A stretch of 64,000 nucleotides of DNA from Clostridium chromiireducens (GCF_002029255.1 NZ_MZGT01000020.1:20345-84344); one strand, 5' to 3'; counted from the stretch's first letter, positions 35,624 to 44,924 are shown. Numbers and translations: made by a program. The notes: generated by a model from the letters alone, not told the origin.

Positions 35624-36703
35624 ATGAATTTAAAAGAGAAAGTAAAAGAACTTCCTTCTAGCCCTGGTGTATATCTAATGAAAGATTCTCTTAATAACAT
35701 TATTTATGTTGGTAAGTCAAAAAACTTAAAGAATAGAGTTGGATCATATTTCATAAACTCGAAATCTCATTCTCCTAAAATTATAAAGTTAGTTCAAAAT
35801 CTTAAGGATTTCGAGTATAGAACCACTGATACAGAATTTGAGGCTTTCTTACTTGAATGTGAATTAATAAAAGAAATTAAGCCTGCTTATAATAGGTTAA
35901 TGAAAAATCCAAAATCTTACTCTTATATTAAAATAATTCTAAACGAAAATTTTCCGAGTATTGAAACCTCTCATGAATCTAGTAAAACTGATGGAAATAT
36001 TTATTTTGGACCATATTCAAGAAGAAACCTCGTTGAAAGAGGAATTTATGGATTAAAAGAATATTTCAAAATACTTTGTAATAACAATTCAAAAAATTCA
36101 TCCTCTTGCATCAATCATTCTTTAGGCTTATGTATAGGGATGTGTTTTAACCACTCAGCTTTAGAGGAATACTTAAATATATTAAATAAAATAGTTAAAC
36201 TCCTCAGTGGAACAGATAACAGTATTCTTGACGAAATGGAATGCATTATGAAGAATTCATCAGAAAAATTTGATTTTGAAAATGCTGCTAAATATAGAGA
36301 TTATATAAATGCAGTAAATTATCTAATTGATAGAATTAATGTTGTTAAATTTACTGAAAACAACGCAAATATTGCTTTGCTCGAATATTTAGATAATAAT
36401 AGCTTTAAATTTTTTCTCATTAAAGGAAATAACATGCTTTTTAAAAAGAAGTATTTTATAAAGGATGCTGATTCAAAAGACTTGAAATCACTCTTAATAA
36501 ACGAAGTTGTTCGTTGCTTTAATCATGAAAACATTAATTATCCTATCGATATTGGGAAAGAAGAGATTGATCAATCTCAGATAATATATACATATCTTAA
36601 AAGTAAAACTAATGACTGCAATTATGCTGTAATTTCAGATAAGTTGTTAAATTCACCAGGCAATATTGATAATGTAATAGCAAATTTATTATCCTTTCAT
36701 TAA
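35624..36703 (+). CDS. UvrC-like GIY-YIG nuclease lacking the C-terminal half
   Basis: 359 residues, against roughly 600 for full UvrC. A GIY-YIG domain (about 9-92) has SPGVYLMKDSLNNIIYVGKSKNLKNRVGSYF and FEAFLLECELIKE with the catalytic Glu. Four cysteines at 152, 162, 170 and 174 (CX9CX7CX3C) match the [4Fe-4S] pattern of UvrC, and a UVR-like helical segment follows at about 210-245. The RNase H-like nuclease and HhH domains are absent. It may be a Cho-like auxiliary incision nuclease. The ATG at 35624 follows AGGAG by eight bases. Confidence 0.8.
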   Translation: MNLKEKVKELPSSPGVYLMKDSLNNIIYVGKSKNLKNRVGSYFINSKSHSPKIIKLVQNLKDFEYRTTDTEFEAFLLECELIKEIKPAYNRLMKNPKSYSYIKIILNENFPSIETSHESSKTDGNIYFGPYSRRNLVERGIYGLKEYFKILCNNNSKNSSSCINHSLGLCIGMCFNHSALEEYLNILNKIVKLLSGTDNSILDEMECIMKNSSEKFDFENAAKYRDYINAVNYLIDRINVVKFTENNANIALLEYLDNNSFKFFLIKGNNMLFKKKYFIKDADSKDLKSLLINEVVRCFNHENINYPIDIGKEEIDQSQIIYTYLKSKTNDCNYAVISDKLLNSPGNIDNVIANLLSFH

Positions 36704-36815
36704 GATTATAAACCTGAGAAAATATGAATATTACAACATTCACAAATATTTTATATATTTCTCAAAAGTGACGAACACGCTTTATATGAGAAATACTAAG
36801 CTAACTCTCATTTAA

Positions 36816-36852
36816 GGATAGAATCATACATTAAGTTGAGTTCTATCTTTTT
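36816..36852 (+). terminator. Terminator after the UvrC-like gene
   Basis: GATAGAA and TTCTATC, extended by neighbouring weak pairs, form a short stem followed by TTTTTC. It separates the nuclease gene from the flavoprotein gene downstream. Confidence 0.6.
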
Positions 36853-36921
36853 CTATTACATTATTGTATATTATTAATAATAAGTATTTATAAATATATA
36901 ATTATAATGAGGTGTAAGAAA

Positions 36922-37551
36922 ATGAAAGTATTATTAATTAATGGAAGTCCAAAAGCTAAAGGATGTACTTATACTGCTTTATGTGAAATAGCAAATGAAT
37001 TAGAAAAAGAAAATATCGAAACAGAGATTTTCCAAATTGGAAATAAACCTATCAGTGGATGCATTGGCTGTGGCGGATGTCATAAAAGTGGCGCTGGCAA
37101 GTGTGTATATAGTGATGATATTGTAAATGTAGCTTTAGAAAAAGCTAAAGAGGTTGATGGTTTGATCTTTGGTTCCCCTGTACATTATGCAGCACCTTCA
37201 GGTTCAATCACTTCTTTCTTAGATAGACTCTTTTATGCTAGTGCAGGTTCTTTGGCATATAAACCTGGAGCTGCAATTGTGAGTTGTCGTCGTGGTGGTT
37301 CAACAGCTGCTTTTGATCAGCTAAACAAATATTTCACTATTTCAAACATGCCAGTTGTATCTTCTCAATATTGGAACATGGTTCACGGAAATACTCCTGA
37401 AGAAGTAAAACAGGATTTAGAAGGGATGCAAACAATGAGACTGCTTGGAAAAAATATGGCATGGCTTTTAAAATCTATACAAGCAGGTAAAAATTCTGGA
37501 TTGTCATTGCCTTATAGAGAACCAAGGGTTGCTACTAACTTCATTAGATAG
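36922..37551 (+). CDS. Iron-sulfur flavoprotein / NADPH-dependent FMN reductase family
   Basis: 209 residues with a flavodoxin-like fold. The N-terminal strand-loop LLINGSPKAKGCTYTAL binds FMN phosphate. C47, C50, C53 and C61 in CIGCGGCHKSGAGKC (CX2CX2CX7C) match the compact cluster motif of archaeal and clostridial iron-sulfur flavoproteins. FGSPVHYAAPSGSITSFLDRLFY is the isoalloxazine contact. The start at 36922 follows GAGGTG. The electron acceptor is unknown. Confidence 0.87.
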   Translation: MKVLLINGSPKAKGCTYTALCEIANELEKENIETEIFQIGNKPISGCIGCGGCHKSGAGKCVYSDDIVNVALEKAKEVDGLIFGSPVHYAAPSGSITSFLDRLFYASAGSLAYKPGAAIVSCRRGGSTAAFDQLNKYFTISNMPVVSSQYWNMVHGNTPEEVKQDLEGMQTMRLLGKNMAWLLKSIQAGKNSGLSLPYREPRVATNFIR

Positions 37552-37660
37552 CAGTTATAATTAAGTTTGACTTAGTTTTATACATTAATTCCACTCATCA
37601 TTATTTCGTAAATAATAGATGAGGCAAGCACTTAGTAATTTTAATTAAAATAAATATGAT

Positions 37661-37704
37661 AAAGAGACCTGATATAATGTTTTTACTTTATATCAGGTCT
37701 CTTA
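37661..37704. terminator. Bidirectional terminator between the flavoprotein and permease genes
   Basis: AAGAGACCTGATATAA and TTTATATCAGGTCTCTT form a stem of about 15 bp in the convergent gap, with A and T runs on its two sides. Confidence 0.85.
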
Positions 37705-37799
37705 CTTATTTATAAATTAAAATTAGTCATTATACGCTCTCTACAATCAGCCTTTTTTAACAGATCCTATAAATAATACATTTAAACCTTCAATCCCCG

Positions 37800-39278
37800 T
37801 CAATTTTTGTTGCACTTGTTACATTGATTTTCACAAGATTTATCCTTTTCTTGTTTCGTACTCTCACTAGTCAACTCTTCTGAGAATTCTGTTGATAACC
37901 TAGATTTATATAATTTGGTATTCACATTTGTGTATCTATTCTTATTATTTTCTGAACTTCTAAAAAACCTCATTCCTAAATATATTAGTGAAAATAATGC
38001 TACCATTATCAACCCTACTATAAGACCTGGTGCCTGATCAGAGATAAGAGGCATACTAAAAATAACAACAATCATGCTTATCAGACCGATCCAAGATGTG
38101 TATGGATATCCACGCATCTGACATTTTCCGTTTGGAGGACATCCATTTTCTTTACGAAATCGTATATGTGTAGCCATAATTACTGCATAAGTAAAAAGTA
38201 ATGCAAATCCACTGGAAGTAACTAAAAACAGATAAATTCTAGGAAATAATAATCCAAAACCTAGTCCTAGAAGCATAGACAAACCCGAAAATACTATAGC
38301 CTTATAAGGAATATCATTTTTATCTTTTAGCCATTTAGGCGCATCACCCTCATCTGCAAGAGATCTTAACATTCTTGCAATACCAAACATAGATGCAAGA
38401 GATGCTGAAAGTATAGCTGTAATTAGTACTAAGTTTATAATATTACCAACCCATGTAATTCCTATTCTATCAAGTGCCGCAACCATTGGACTTATATTTT
38501 CACTTAACTCAGATGTTGGAATTAATGGAAGTAATGCGAGAAGGGAAAGTATATATAAACCTACAAGTCCTATAACAGTATAGTTAATTGCTTTTGGAAT
38601 TGTTTCTGTAGGATTATGTGCTTCTGAAGCTGCTAATCCAATTATCTCAAAACCTGCATAAGCAAATACTACTATAAGCATCCCTCCAGCAATACCACTT
38701 ACTCCACGCGGCATAAAAGGCTCTCTAATTAATTCTCCAGCCCCTATAGCTGCTCTCCCTGGAATTATTCCGATAATTAATAAAAAGGATATGATTATAA
38801 ATGAAACTATTGCCAGTAACTTTATAGCTGAAAGACCACTAGTCAACTTGCTTAATTTATCAGCTCCTAAAAGATTAAGTAAAGTTACACTTACTATAAT
38901 TATAGTTCCACCTATAGCTATAGATATATTAGGAATCCATTCATTTAATAAAATTGATACAGCAGTGGCTTCACTAGACATTGAAAGAACCATTCCAACC
39001 CAATAAACCCATCCAACAACAAATCCAGCCCCTGGCCCAAAAGCTTGTGTTGCAAAAGTTCTAAAAGATCCAGAATGAGGATTTGCAACAGTCATTTCTG
39101 ATAAAGCATAAAGTATAAAATATACCATTACTCCTGCCAATATGTACGATATTAAAATCGATGGTCCTGCCGCATTAATGGCTACAGCTGAACCAAGAAA
39201 AAATGACCCTCCTATTATGCTTCCCAGCGCCATCATTGCAATCTGCCATGCAGATAATCCTTTGTTTTTTTTCTTCAT
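37800..39278 (-). CDS. APC-family amino acid permease
   Basis: 492 residues with about twelve transmembrane helices. The APC signature near the N-terminus is LSAWQIAMMALGSIIGGSFFLGSAVAI, with FAYAGFEIIGLAASEAHNPTETIPKAI in the middle, the amino acid/proton site of the AAT subfamily. After the last helix (about residue 445) comes a polar tail that ends with C482, C486 and C489 (CENQCNKCNKN), unusual for this family. GGAGGAG precedes the ATG. It is divergent from the PaaK-like gene. Confidence 0.88.
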   Translation of the reverse strand: MKKKNKGLSAWQIAMMALGSIIGGSFFLGSAVAINAAGPSILISYILAGVMVYFILYALSEMTVANPHSGSFRTFATQAFGPGAGFVVGWVYWVGMVLSMSSEATAVSILLNEWIPNISIAIGGTIIIVSVTLLNLLGADKLSKLTSGLSAIKLLAIVSFIIISFLLIIGIIPGRAAIGAGELIREPFMPRGVSGIAGGMLIVVFAYAGFEIIGLAASEAHNPTETIPKAINYTVIGLVGLYILSLLALLPLIPTSELSENISPMVAALDRIGITWVGNIINLVLITAILSASLASMFGIARMLRSLADEGDAPKWLKDKNDIPYKAIVFSGLSMLLGLGFGLLFPRIYLFLVTSSGFALLFTYAVIMATHIRFRKENGCPPNGKCQMRGYPYTSWIGLISMIVVIFSMPLISDQAPGLIVGLIMVALFSLIYLGMRFFRSSENNKNRYTNVNTKLYKSRLSTEFSEELTSESTKQEKDKSCENQCNKCNKN

Positions 39279-39473
39279 AATATTCTCCTCCGTACTGAAA
39301 CATCTATAGAAAAAATTAAAAATATTAATATATTCTCTTAATGATGTCTTAAATAACTTCTTGAATATTATTCCTCAAAATTCAAAATACATTCTTCAAT
39401 ATTTCATAAATTAAATAAATCAATTTTACATGCAGTGTATCTCCACATCTAATATTTTATATTGTCTCATTTA

Positions 39474-39503
39474 TTGACCTTTTTATCCATATTATACTAT
39501 AAT
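39474..39503 (+). promoter_or_regulatory. Promoter of the PaaK-like gene
   Basis: TTGACC (39474-39479), an 18-base spacer and TATAAT (39498-39503) are a close match to a housekeeping promoter, about 40 bases before the ATG. Nothing else recognisable lies in 39279-39473. Confidence 0.7.
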
Positions 39504-39547
39504 TTACTGTATATACTTTTATATTCTATTTGGAGGTTACATTTTAT

Positions 39548-40729
39548 ATGAAAAATGAAGATTTTATAAAAATAGCATTAAACTCAAAATTCTATCAAAA
39601 TAAATTTTATGGATTAAATTTAAATGATTGGAGTGGTATTCCAATTACTACTAAAGAAGAACTTCGGAAATGTGATGCTTACGATTTAATAGGAACAGAT
39701 TTTAAGAAGATAGCTACTTATCATGAAACAAGTGGAACTACAGGCACTCCTACTTCAAGCTGGTACAGTTTCAAAGATTCTGATCAAGAAGCAAAAGTTA
39801 TTATTAATTCTCATATTAATCTTTCATCTAACGACTTATTGTTAAATAGATTTCCATTCGCAATAGCATTGCCACCATTTATTCTTTTTTGGGCGTGTCA
39901 AAAAGTTAATGCAGGACATATTGCCGTAGATAAAGCTTCTTCTATTACTCCCATTGCCAGAGTTATTGAGATAATTCAACGATCTAATCCTTCTATTATC
40001 GCTCTCCCACCTGCTGAAGCTGAAATTCTTGCAGAATCAGCATTTCGAAAAGGTATTACATTACCAACTCCAAACTTAAGAGCTTTGATTATAGCTGGAG
40101 ATTTATCTACTTCCACTAGACGAAAATATTTAGAGAAACTTTGGGGCGTTCAAGTTTTTGATCTCTTTGGATCTACAGAAACTGGAGGTTTATTTATGAC
40201 CTGCAAAAATGGACAACACCATATAAATCATCCTAACTTGAAAGTAGAAGTTGTAGACTCCAATTTTAAACCACTAGGTCATAACCTAAAAGGTCATTGC
40301 ATACTTTCTTCTGCAAGAGAGGGAATGCCTTTACTAAAATATTTTAATCACGATATAGTTGAGATTAAGGACAATTTTAATTGTGATTGCGGAGATAATT
40401 CACCTATTCTTATTCATTATGGCAGGGATGATAATGTACTAAATATTAAAGGCATGGAATTTACTCTTGCAGATATACAAGATATAGTTTACTCTATGCC
40501 AATAGTCCCATTTATATGGAAAATTCATGTTTATGATGATAACTTAATTTTTGAATATCAATTGAGCCGAAAGCATTCATCATTAAATTTTGCTAAAGAA
40601 GATATCGATAAATATCTATATGATAAATTAAGGGTTCCTGTATACTCTAAGCCTTGTCAATTAATTACTGATGACGATTTAACTTCAAAACCAATTTTTT
40701 CAAAGTTTGGCCATATAGTCAAACACTAA
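39548..40729 (+). CDS. PaaK-like adenylate-forming enzyme
   Basis: 393 residues, shorter than typical phenylacetate-CoA ligase (about 430). The ATP loop TYHETSGTTGTPTSSWYS is at about 60-77. DLFGSTETGGLF and YGRDDNVLNIKGMEF supply the adenylate-binding motifs. MTCKNGQHHINHP and CDCGD resemble the zinc-binding cysteines of some PaaK relatives. The start at 39548 has GGAGG twelve bases upstream; a TTG frame from 39530 would swallow that site. It is alone, with no phenylacetate genes, so the acid substrate is unknown; the divergent amino acid permease is the only contextual hint. Confidence 0.75.
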   Translation: MKNEDFIKIALNSKFYQNKFYGLNLNDWSGIPITTKEELRKCDAYDLIGTDFKKIATYHETSGTTGTPTSSWYSFKDSDQEAKVIINSHINLSSNDLLLNRFPFAIALPPFILFWACQKVNAGHIAVDKASSITPIARVIEIIQRSNPSIIALPPAEAEILAESAFRKGITLPTPNLRALIIAGDLSTSTRRKYLEKLWGVQVFDLFGSTETGGLFMTCKNGQHHINHPNLKVEVVDSNFKPLGHNLKGHCILSSAREGMPLLKYFNHDIVEIKDNFNCDCGDNSPILIHYGRDDNVLNIKGMEFTLADIQDIVYSMPIVPFIWKIHVYDDNLIFEYQLSRKHSSLNFAKEDIDKYLYDKLRVPVYSKPCQLITDDDLTSKPIFSKFGHIVKH

Positions 40730-40760
40730 AGTTACACATTTCAATTATAATTACATAATA

Positions 40761-40823
40761 AAAAGTTATTGTATTTTTTAACCTCTTAGCCTTACTTAGA
40801 AAGTTTTAAAAATACAATAACTC
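40761..40823. terminator. Bidirectional terminator
   Basis: AGTTATTGTATTTTT and AAAAATACAATAACT form a 15-bp stem in the convergent gap between the PaaK-like gene and the nucleoid-associated protein gene. Confidence 0.8.
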
Positions 40824-40928
40824 TTGAATTAATACTCATTATAGAGATAATTTCAAAATAAACATTGCTCAGAAAATATAAGTATACTTTCATTTTAATA
40901 ATTTAACTTTATAATCTAATAGATTATA

Positions 40929-41966
40929 CTACTTTTCTATATAATTAATTACATTCTTTACTATTAGGTTTATTGTTCCATCGCCATTTCTTTGGATCTC
41001 AAATTTACTTAAATCATGGTAAGTATCTTCATTAATATATAGATCAATCTGCTTATCGATATTAAGTCTAACTCTTTTTAATTTTTTCTCTACCCAAGTT
41101 TTATCAACTGCTACCTCTTCATCTAATCCTTGCTGCTTTATATAATTAGAAAAGTCTTCCTTTACATGTGGCTGTTCCGTGAATAGTTCTGCTGAGAAAT
41201 TATCGATATTTATAGTATCTTCCTTTTTTAACTTGGTCTTAATAGCAGTTCTAATTTCTTCTGCTTTTTCTGCATTTTCCGTGATATTCTTTCTAGTCCA
41301 GTTTTCAGCTGCTTTCACGAATGTTCTTGTCATATCTCTCTCATTTGTAATTATACTTGCTCCCAAGAAAGTATTTATAAAATAATTGGCTCCATATTCA
41401 TCTTCTTTGCTACTTTTTTGTTTATCTAAAATCATTAGATTATATTTTTCATCTTCTATAATAGGTTTTATAAAAGCGGCCTTTTGTATTTTTTGACCAC
41501 TACCTGGAAGACCAGCTATCTGAGGTACTATGCCTATTCCAATTTTGTCATCTTTAAATTGTACTTCATGGGTAAAGTTTTTAACATAATCCATCTTAAG
41601 TATAGCTATCATAGGGCCTTGATCCGTAGTTATTGATGCTATGATTAGATCTCCAGATGGAATATTCACATTGCTCTTCATTATAATAAACAGTTGTCTT
41701 GCTAGTTCCTTAGATAAGTTCACTAAATTATTATCTACTCCGTTCAAATAATCTTGCGCAATTTCCTTAACTATATTTCTTTCTAAATTAAATCTTCCAT
41801 ACTTTAGCTCTTCATCTTTTAAACATTTTTCTAGATGCTTATATAAAAAAGCGTAGATATCTTCATCTAATTCCAAACTATATTCATTTAAAATAGGTTC
41901 TTCTCCATTACTATCTAATATATGAATAACTGCCTCGTTTATATTAATATCATTTATATACTCCAT
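40929..41966 (-). CDS. Nucleoid-associated protein (NdpA/YejK family)
   Basis: 345 residues, close to the family's 335-350. Recognised from the N-terminal NINEAVIHILDSNGEEPILNEYSLELDEDIYAFLYKHLEKCLKD, the central SGDLIIASITTDQGPMIAILKMDY and KAAFIKPI, and the C-terminal RNGDGTINLIVKNV. Proteins of this family bind DNA and associate with the nucleoid, but their role is poorly defined. The ribosome site (GGATGG) is weak. The long gap upstream (41967-42478) holds a stem-loop repeat and the ptsG terminator. Confidence 0.82.
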   Translation of the reverse strand: MEYINDININEAVIHILDSNGEEPILNEYSLELDEDIYAFLYKHLEKCLKDEELKYGRFNLERNIVKEIAQDYLNGVDNNLVNLSKELARQLFIIMKSNVNIPSGDLIIASITTDQGPMIAILKMDYVKNFTHEVQFKDDKIGIGIVPQIAGLPGSGQKIQKAAFIKPIIEDEKYNLMILDKQKSSKEDEYGANYFINTFLGASIITNERDMTRTFVKAAENWTRKNITENAEKAEEIRTAIKTKLKKEDTINIDNFSAELFTEQPHVKEDFSNYIKQQGLDEEVAVDKTWVEKKLKRVRLNIDKQIDLYINEDTYHDLSKFEIQRNGDGTINLIVKNVINYIEK

Positions 41967-42066
41967 ATGTTTTCACCATCCACTTATATTTGTACATTAG
42001 ATATTATAAACTTTAATGAAATCAAAAAAAAGACTTTAAACTTAGAAACTAGAATTGTAATTTAAT

Positions 42067-42267
42067 CAACCGAAAGGGAAGGTATTCTTTTGCTCGGTTG
42101 CTTGAGAAGATAGCTGCGAATTTCTAGCAGTAAAAGTTGCACCCATTCATGCTTGCTCCTGAGCTAAAACTCAGGACAAGCGTGAACGGAACAACTTTTA
42201 ATTAAGAAATATCTGCAGCTGTCTTCTCAATGCAACACTCCGCAAAAGAATACCTTCCCTTTCTAGT
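42067..42267 (+). repeat. Long stem-loop repeat, single copy (forward orientation)
   Basis: The left end is CAACCGAAAG and the right end CTTTCTAG. The basal stem GGGAAGGTATTCTTTTGC pairs perfectly over 18 bases with its complement. The middle has GTTGCACCCATTCATGCTTG opposite CAAGCGTGAACGGAACAAC, and the apical stem is CCTGAG/CTCAGG. At the same place most subtype A copies have CCTGTG/CACAGG, a compensatory change. It lies between ptsG and the nucleoid protein gene. Confidence 0.88.
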
Positions 42268-42338
42268 GTCTAAATATACATTCTAGTTTAGTATGCTTGC
42301 CTATAAATATATTTAATACTTAATATGAGGTTTATACA

Positions 42339-42413
42339 AAAAAGCACTCTATTGCTCAGTTTTTAGAGAATATCTCTGTAACTCAATACTTTGCAATGGA
42401 GTGCCCTTTTTCT
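42339..42413 (-). terminator. Terminator after ptsG
   Basis: On the minus strand GGGCACTCCATTGC pairs with GCAATAGAGTGC around a long loop and is followed by a run of T. It lies 65 bases past the ptsG stop. Confidence 0.7.
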
Positions 42414-42478
42414 TGTTAGGTTTAATGAGTATAAAATTTAAATTGTTGTATATAAATTGGAATTGTGAGGCTTAGTTT

Positions 42479-43915
42479 CTATTTGCATAATTTTTTGAAT
42501 TCATCTGCTACAAATTGTACTTGTGTTCCTACAACAACTTGTAAGCTTGTTTTTCCAGGTCTTATTACTCCTGATACACCTGCAGATTTAATAACTTTTT
42601 CATCTACAACTGCTTGGTCTTTAATTTCTAAACGTAATCTAGTTACACAGTTATCAATTGAAACTACGTTTCCTTTTCCTCCAACACCTTTTAAGATGAT
42701 AGCTGCTACTTGTGTATAATCATTATTTGCTAGTTTTACATTGATTTCTTCACTATCTTCATCTTCTCTACCTGGAGTCTTTAAGTTGAATTTAGTTATT
42801 GCAAAACGGAATACTACATAATAGATTACACCAAATGCCAATCCTATTGGAATTATCATAAGTGGATTTTCAGCCATTGGCGCTTTAAAACTTAAGAACC
42901 AGTCTACAAAACCTGCACTAAAGTTAAATCCAGATCTCACTGGTAGTAATGTACATACAACCGCTGAAATTCCTGTTAATCCAGCGTGGATTAAGTATAA
43001 GCTAGGAGCTAAGAACATGAATGCAAATTCTAATGGTTCTGTAACACCTGTGAAGAAAGAAGATATTGCTGCTGCTAATAATAGACCATAAACTGCTTTC
43101 TTTCTCTTATCTTTAGCTGTATGATACATAGCTAATGCACCTGCTGGTAATCCAAACATCATTACTGGGAAGAATCCAGTCATGTACATACCTGTAGTTC
43201 CAAGTGTTCCTTTACCTGACCAGAAGTTACCAAGATCATTGATTCCAGCTACATCAAACCAGAATACTGAGTTAAGTGCGTGGTGAAGTCCAAATGGTAT
43301 TAATAATCTATTAAAGAATGCATAAATACCTGAACCGATAGCACCTGTAGATACAATTGATTCACCAAAAGCTACTAAAGCTCCATAAACAACAGGCCAT
43401 ATAAAGAATAATATAAGTGCTGCGAAAATTGATGCTGCTGCTGTTACTATTGCAACACATCTTTTACCACTAAAGAAGCCTAATGCATCTGGTAATTTAG
43501 TACCTTTAAATCTGTTATAACATGCTGCTCCGATTAAACCTGATAAAATACCGATAAATTGTGTTTGAATATGACCAAAAGCGGCTGGAACTTCTTTAAC
43601 ATCAATGCCTTTAAACATTGCGACAGCTCCTGGTGCTAATAAAGTTGTAATCATAAGCCATGAAACAAGTCCAGCAAGTCCAGATGTTCCATCATTATCA
43701 TCTGACATACCAACACCAACACCAATTGCGAATAAAATTGGCATATTATCAATTAGTGCACCACCTGCCTTTAATAGGAACGCTGAAACTACATTGTTAG
43801 CTCCCCAGCCAGTAGGGTCAATCCAATAACCTATCCCCATTAAAATACTTGCAACAGGTAGACAAGCTACTGGGAGCATTAAAGATTTCCCTAGTTTTTG
43901 TAGATACTTCATCAT
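42479..43915 (-). CDS. ptsG: PTS glucose EIICB
   Basis: 478 residues. The EIIC domain (about 1-370) opens MKYLQKLGKSLMLPVACLPVASILMGIGYWIDP and includes PFGLHHALNSVFWFDVAG and GVTEPLEFAFMFLAP. The EIIB domain has the phospho-cysteine C423 in IDNCVTRLRLEI. It takes up and phosphorylates glucose or a related hexose. EIIA comes from the divergent gene at 44332. Its leader carries a RAT-like antiterminator and terminator (44023-44095), which predicts control by the nearby GlcT. GGAGG precedes the ATG. Confidence 0.93.
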   Translation of the reverse strand: MMKYLQKLGKSLMLPVACLPVASILMGIGYWIDPTGWGANNVVSAFLLKAGGALIDNMPILFAIGVGVGMSDDNDGTSGLAGLVSWLMITTLLAPGAVAMFKGIDVKEVPAAFGHIQTQFIGILSGLIGAACYNRFKGTKLPDALGFFSGKRCVAIVTAAASIFAALILFFIWPVVYGALVAFGESIVSTGAIGSGIYAFFNRLLIPFGLHHALNSVFWFDVAGINDLGNFWSGKGTLGTTGMYMTGFFPVMMFGLPAGALAMYHTAKDKRKKAVYGLLLAAAISSFFTGVTEPLEFAFMFLAPSLYLIHAGLTGISAVVCTLLPVRSGFNFSAGFVDWFLSFKAPMAENPLMIIPIGLAFGVIYYVVFRFAITKFNLKTPGREDEDSEEINVKLANNDYTQVAAIILKGVGGKGNVVSIDNCVTRLRLEIKDQAVVDEKVIKSAGVSGVIRPGKTSLQVVVGTQVQFVADEFKKLCK

Positions 43916-44022
43916 AATAAAGTTCTCCCTCCATATTATTAATTTATTTTAAGGATATTTTAATCCTTAAATACACTATAAGTTTATTAAGAAAACATAT
44001 AATTAATCATTGTTTTTAGCAA

Positions 44023-44095
44023 ATAAAAAAGCTGAAAAGGATAAATTAATAATTATCCTTTTCAGCTAATGCCCAAATCTAATCGGTTACACGCC
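44023..44095 (-). promoter_or_regulatory. RAT antiterminator and overlapping terminator in the ptsG leader
   Basis: The terminator is AGCTGAAAAGGATAA with its exact complement (44030-44067, 15-bp stem, 8-base loop) followed by six T on the minus strand. Overlapping its 5' arm is a segment (about 44066-44095) reading GGCGTGTAACCGATTAGATT then TGGGCATTAGC. This resembles the RAT hairpin bound by BglG/GlcT proteins. GlcT binding would block the terminator and let ptsG be read. Confidence 0.8.
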
Positions 44096-44117
44096 AAACA
44101 ACGTATCTTATACCATC

Positions 44118-44146
44118 ATATTATTCTACTTTTATCCTTTAGTCAA
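44118..44146 (-). promoter_or_regulatory. ptsG promoter
   Basis: On the minus strand TTGACT (44141-44146), a 17-base spacer and TAATAT (44118-44123) lie about 25 bases upstream of the RAT sequence. This gives a leader of about 195 nt before ptsG. Confidence 0.7.
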
Positions 44147-44305
44147 TACCTATTTAAATTTTTTTATTATTGACACCAATAATTTAAAATAATATAATTA
44201 ACTCATAAATGTGTAACTGTTAAATCAGGCATGAGTTTACGTCGTACGGAAAACTTATGCTTTTTTCTGTTGTAAATATAAATATTAGAATGAAAGGATG
44301 TGACC

Positions 44306-44325
44306 ATTCCTGACTGCTCAGGAAT
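44306..44325 (+). promoter_or_regulatory. Hairpin covering the EIIA ribosome-binding site
   Basis: ATTCCTGA-CTGC-TCAGGAAT is a perfect 8-bp stem with a four-base loop, ending six bases before the ATG at 44332. The only good Shine-Dalgarno (AGGAA) is in its 3' arm, so translation may be limited or controlled. Confidence 0.55.
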
Positions 44326-44331
44326 ATAAAT

Positions 44332-44820
44332 ATGTTTAATTTTTTTAAAAAGAATTTAATCACGGAAATAAAACTTCTTGCCCCTATAACTGGTAAAACA
44401 ATAGATTTATCTGAGGTACCCGACAAAGTATTTGCCGAAAAATTAGCTGGTGATGGAATTGCTATAGATCCAGTTGGTGATATTGTAGTTGCACCTGCTG
44501 ATGGAGAATTAACACTAGTATTTAATACAAAACATGCTTTTGCAATAACTTTGAGCAATGGAGTTGAATTATTGGTTCATATAGGAATTGATACAGTTTC
44601 TTTAGATGGCGAGGGATTTGAGCAGCTAATTGAAGCTGGAACTAAAGTTAAAGCTGGAACACCGATAATAAAAATAGATAGAGAATTTATTCTAAATAAA
44701 GGTTTTTCACTAGTTACTCCTGTTTTGATTACTAATATGGATTTAGTAAAAGGATTAAATACTGCTGTTGGTAAAAATGTTACAGCAGGACAGGATGAAG
44801 TAATTAACTTTACTATATAA
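44332..44820 (+). CDS. crr: PTS EIIA, glucose type
   Basis: 162 residues, a single EIIA-Glc domain. The active-site histidines are at H68 (KHAFAI) and H83 (VHIGIDTVSLDGEGF). The C-terminal VLITNMDLVKGLNTAVGKNVTAGQDEVI is typical. It would phosphorylate PtsG, encoded divergently. About half its residues seem shared with the other EIIA at 1338-1820. Its ribosome site lies in a hairpin (44306-44325). Confidence 0.92.
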   Translation: MFNFFKKNLITEIKLLAPITGKTIDLSEVPDKVFAEKLAGDGIAIDPVGDIVVAPADGELTLVFNTKHAFAITLSNGVELLVHIGIDTVSLDGEGFEQLIEAGTKVKAGTPIIKIDREFILNKGFSLVTPVLITNMDLVKGLNTAVGKNVTAGQDEVINFTI

Positions 44821-44827
44821 ACAACAA

Positions 44828-44924
44828 GAGCTGTCACAAGAAAGAATATTTTAATGCAATGTATTAATTTTCAATTTAGTCCCTTAATTAATATACCGTA
44901 TCAATTTCTTTTATGCGACAGCTC
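44828..44924. terminator. Inverted repeat between crr and glcT
   Basis: GAGCTGTC (44828) pairs with GACAGCTC (44917-44924), extended inward by AAGAAA and TTTCTT, around a long loop. It sits in the convergent gap and probably terminates both genes. Confidence 0.55.
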
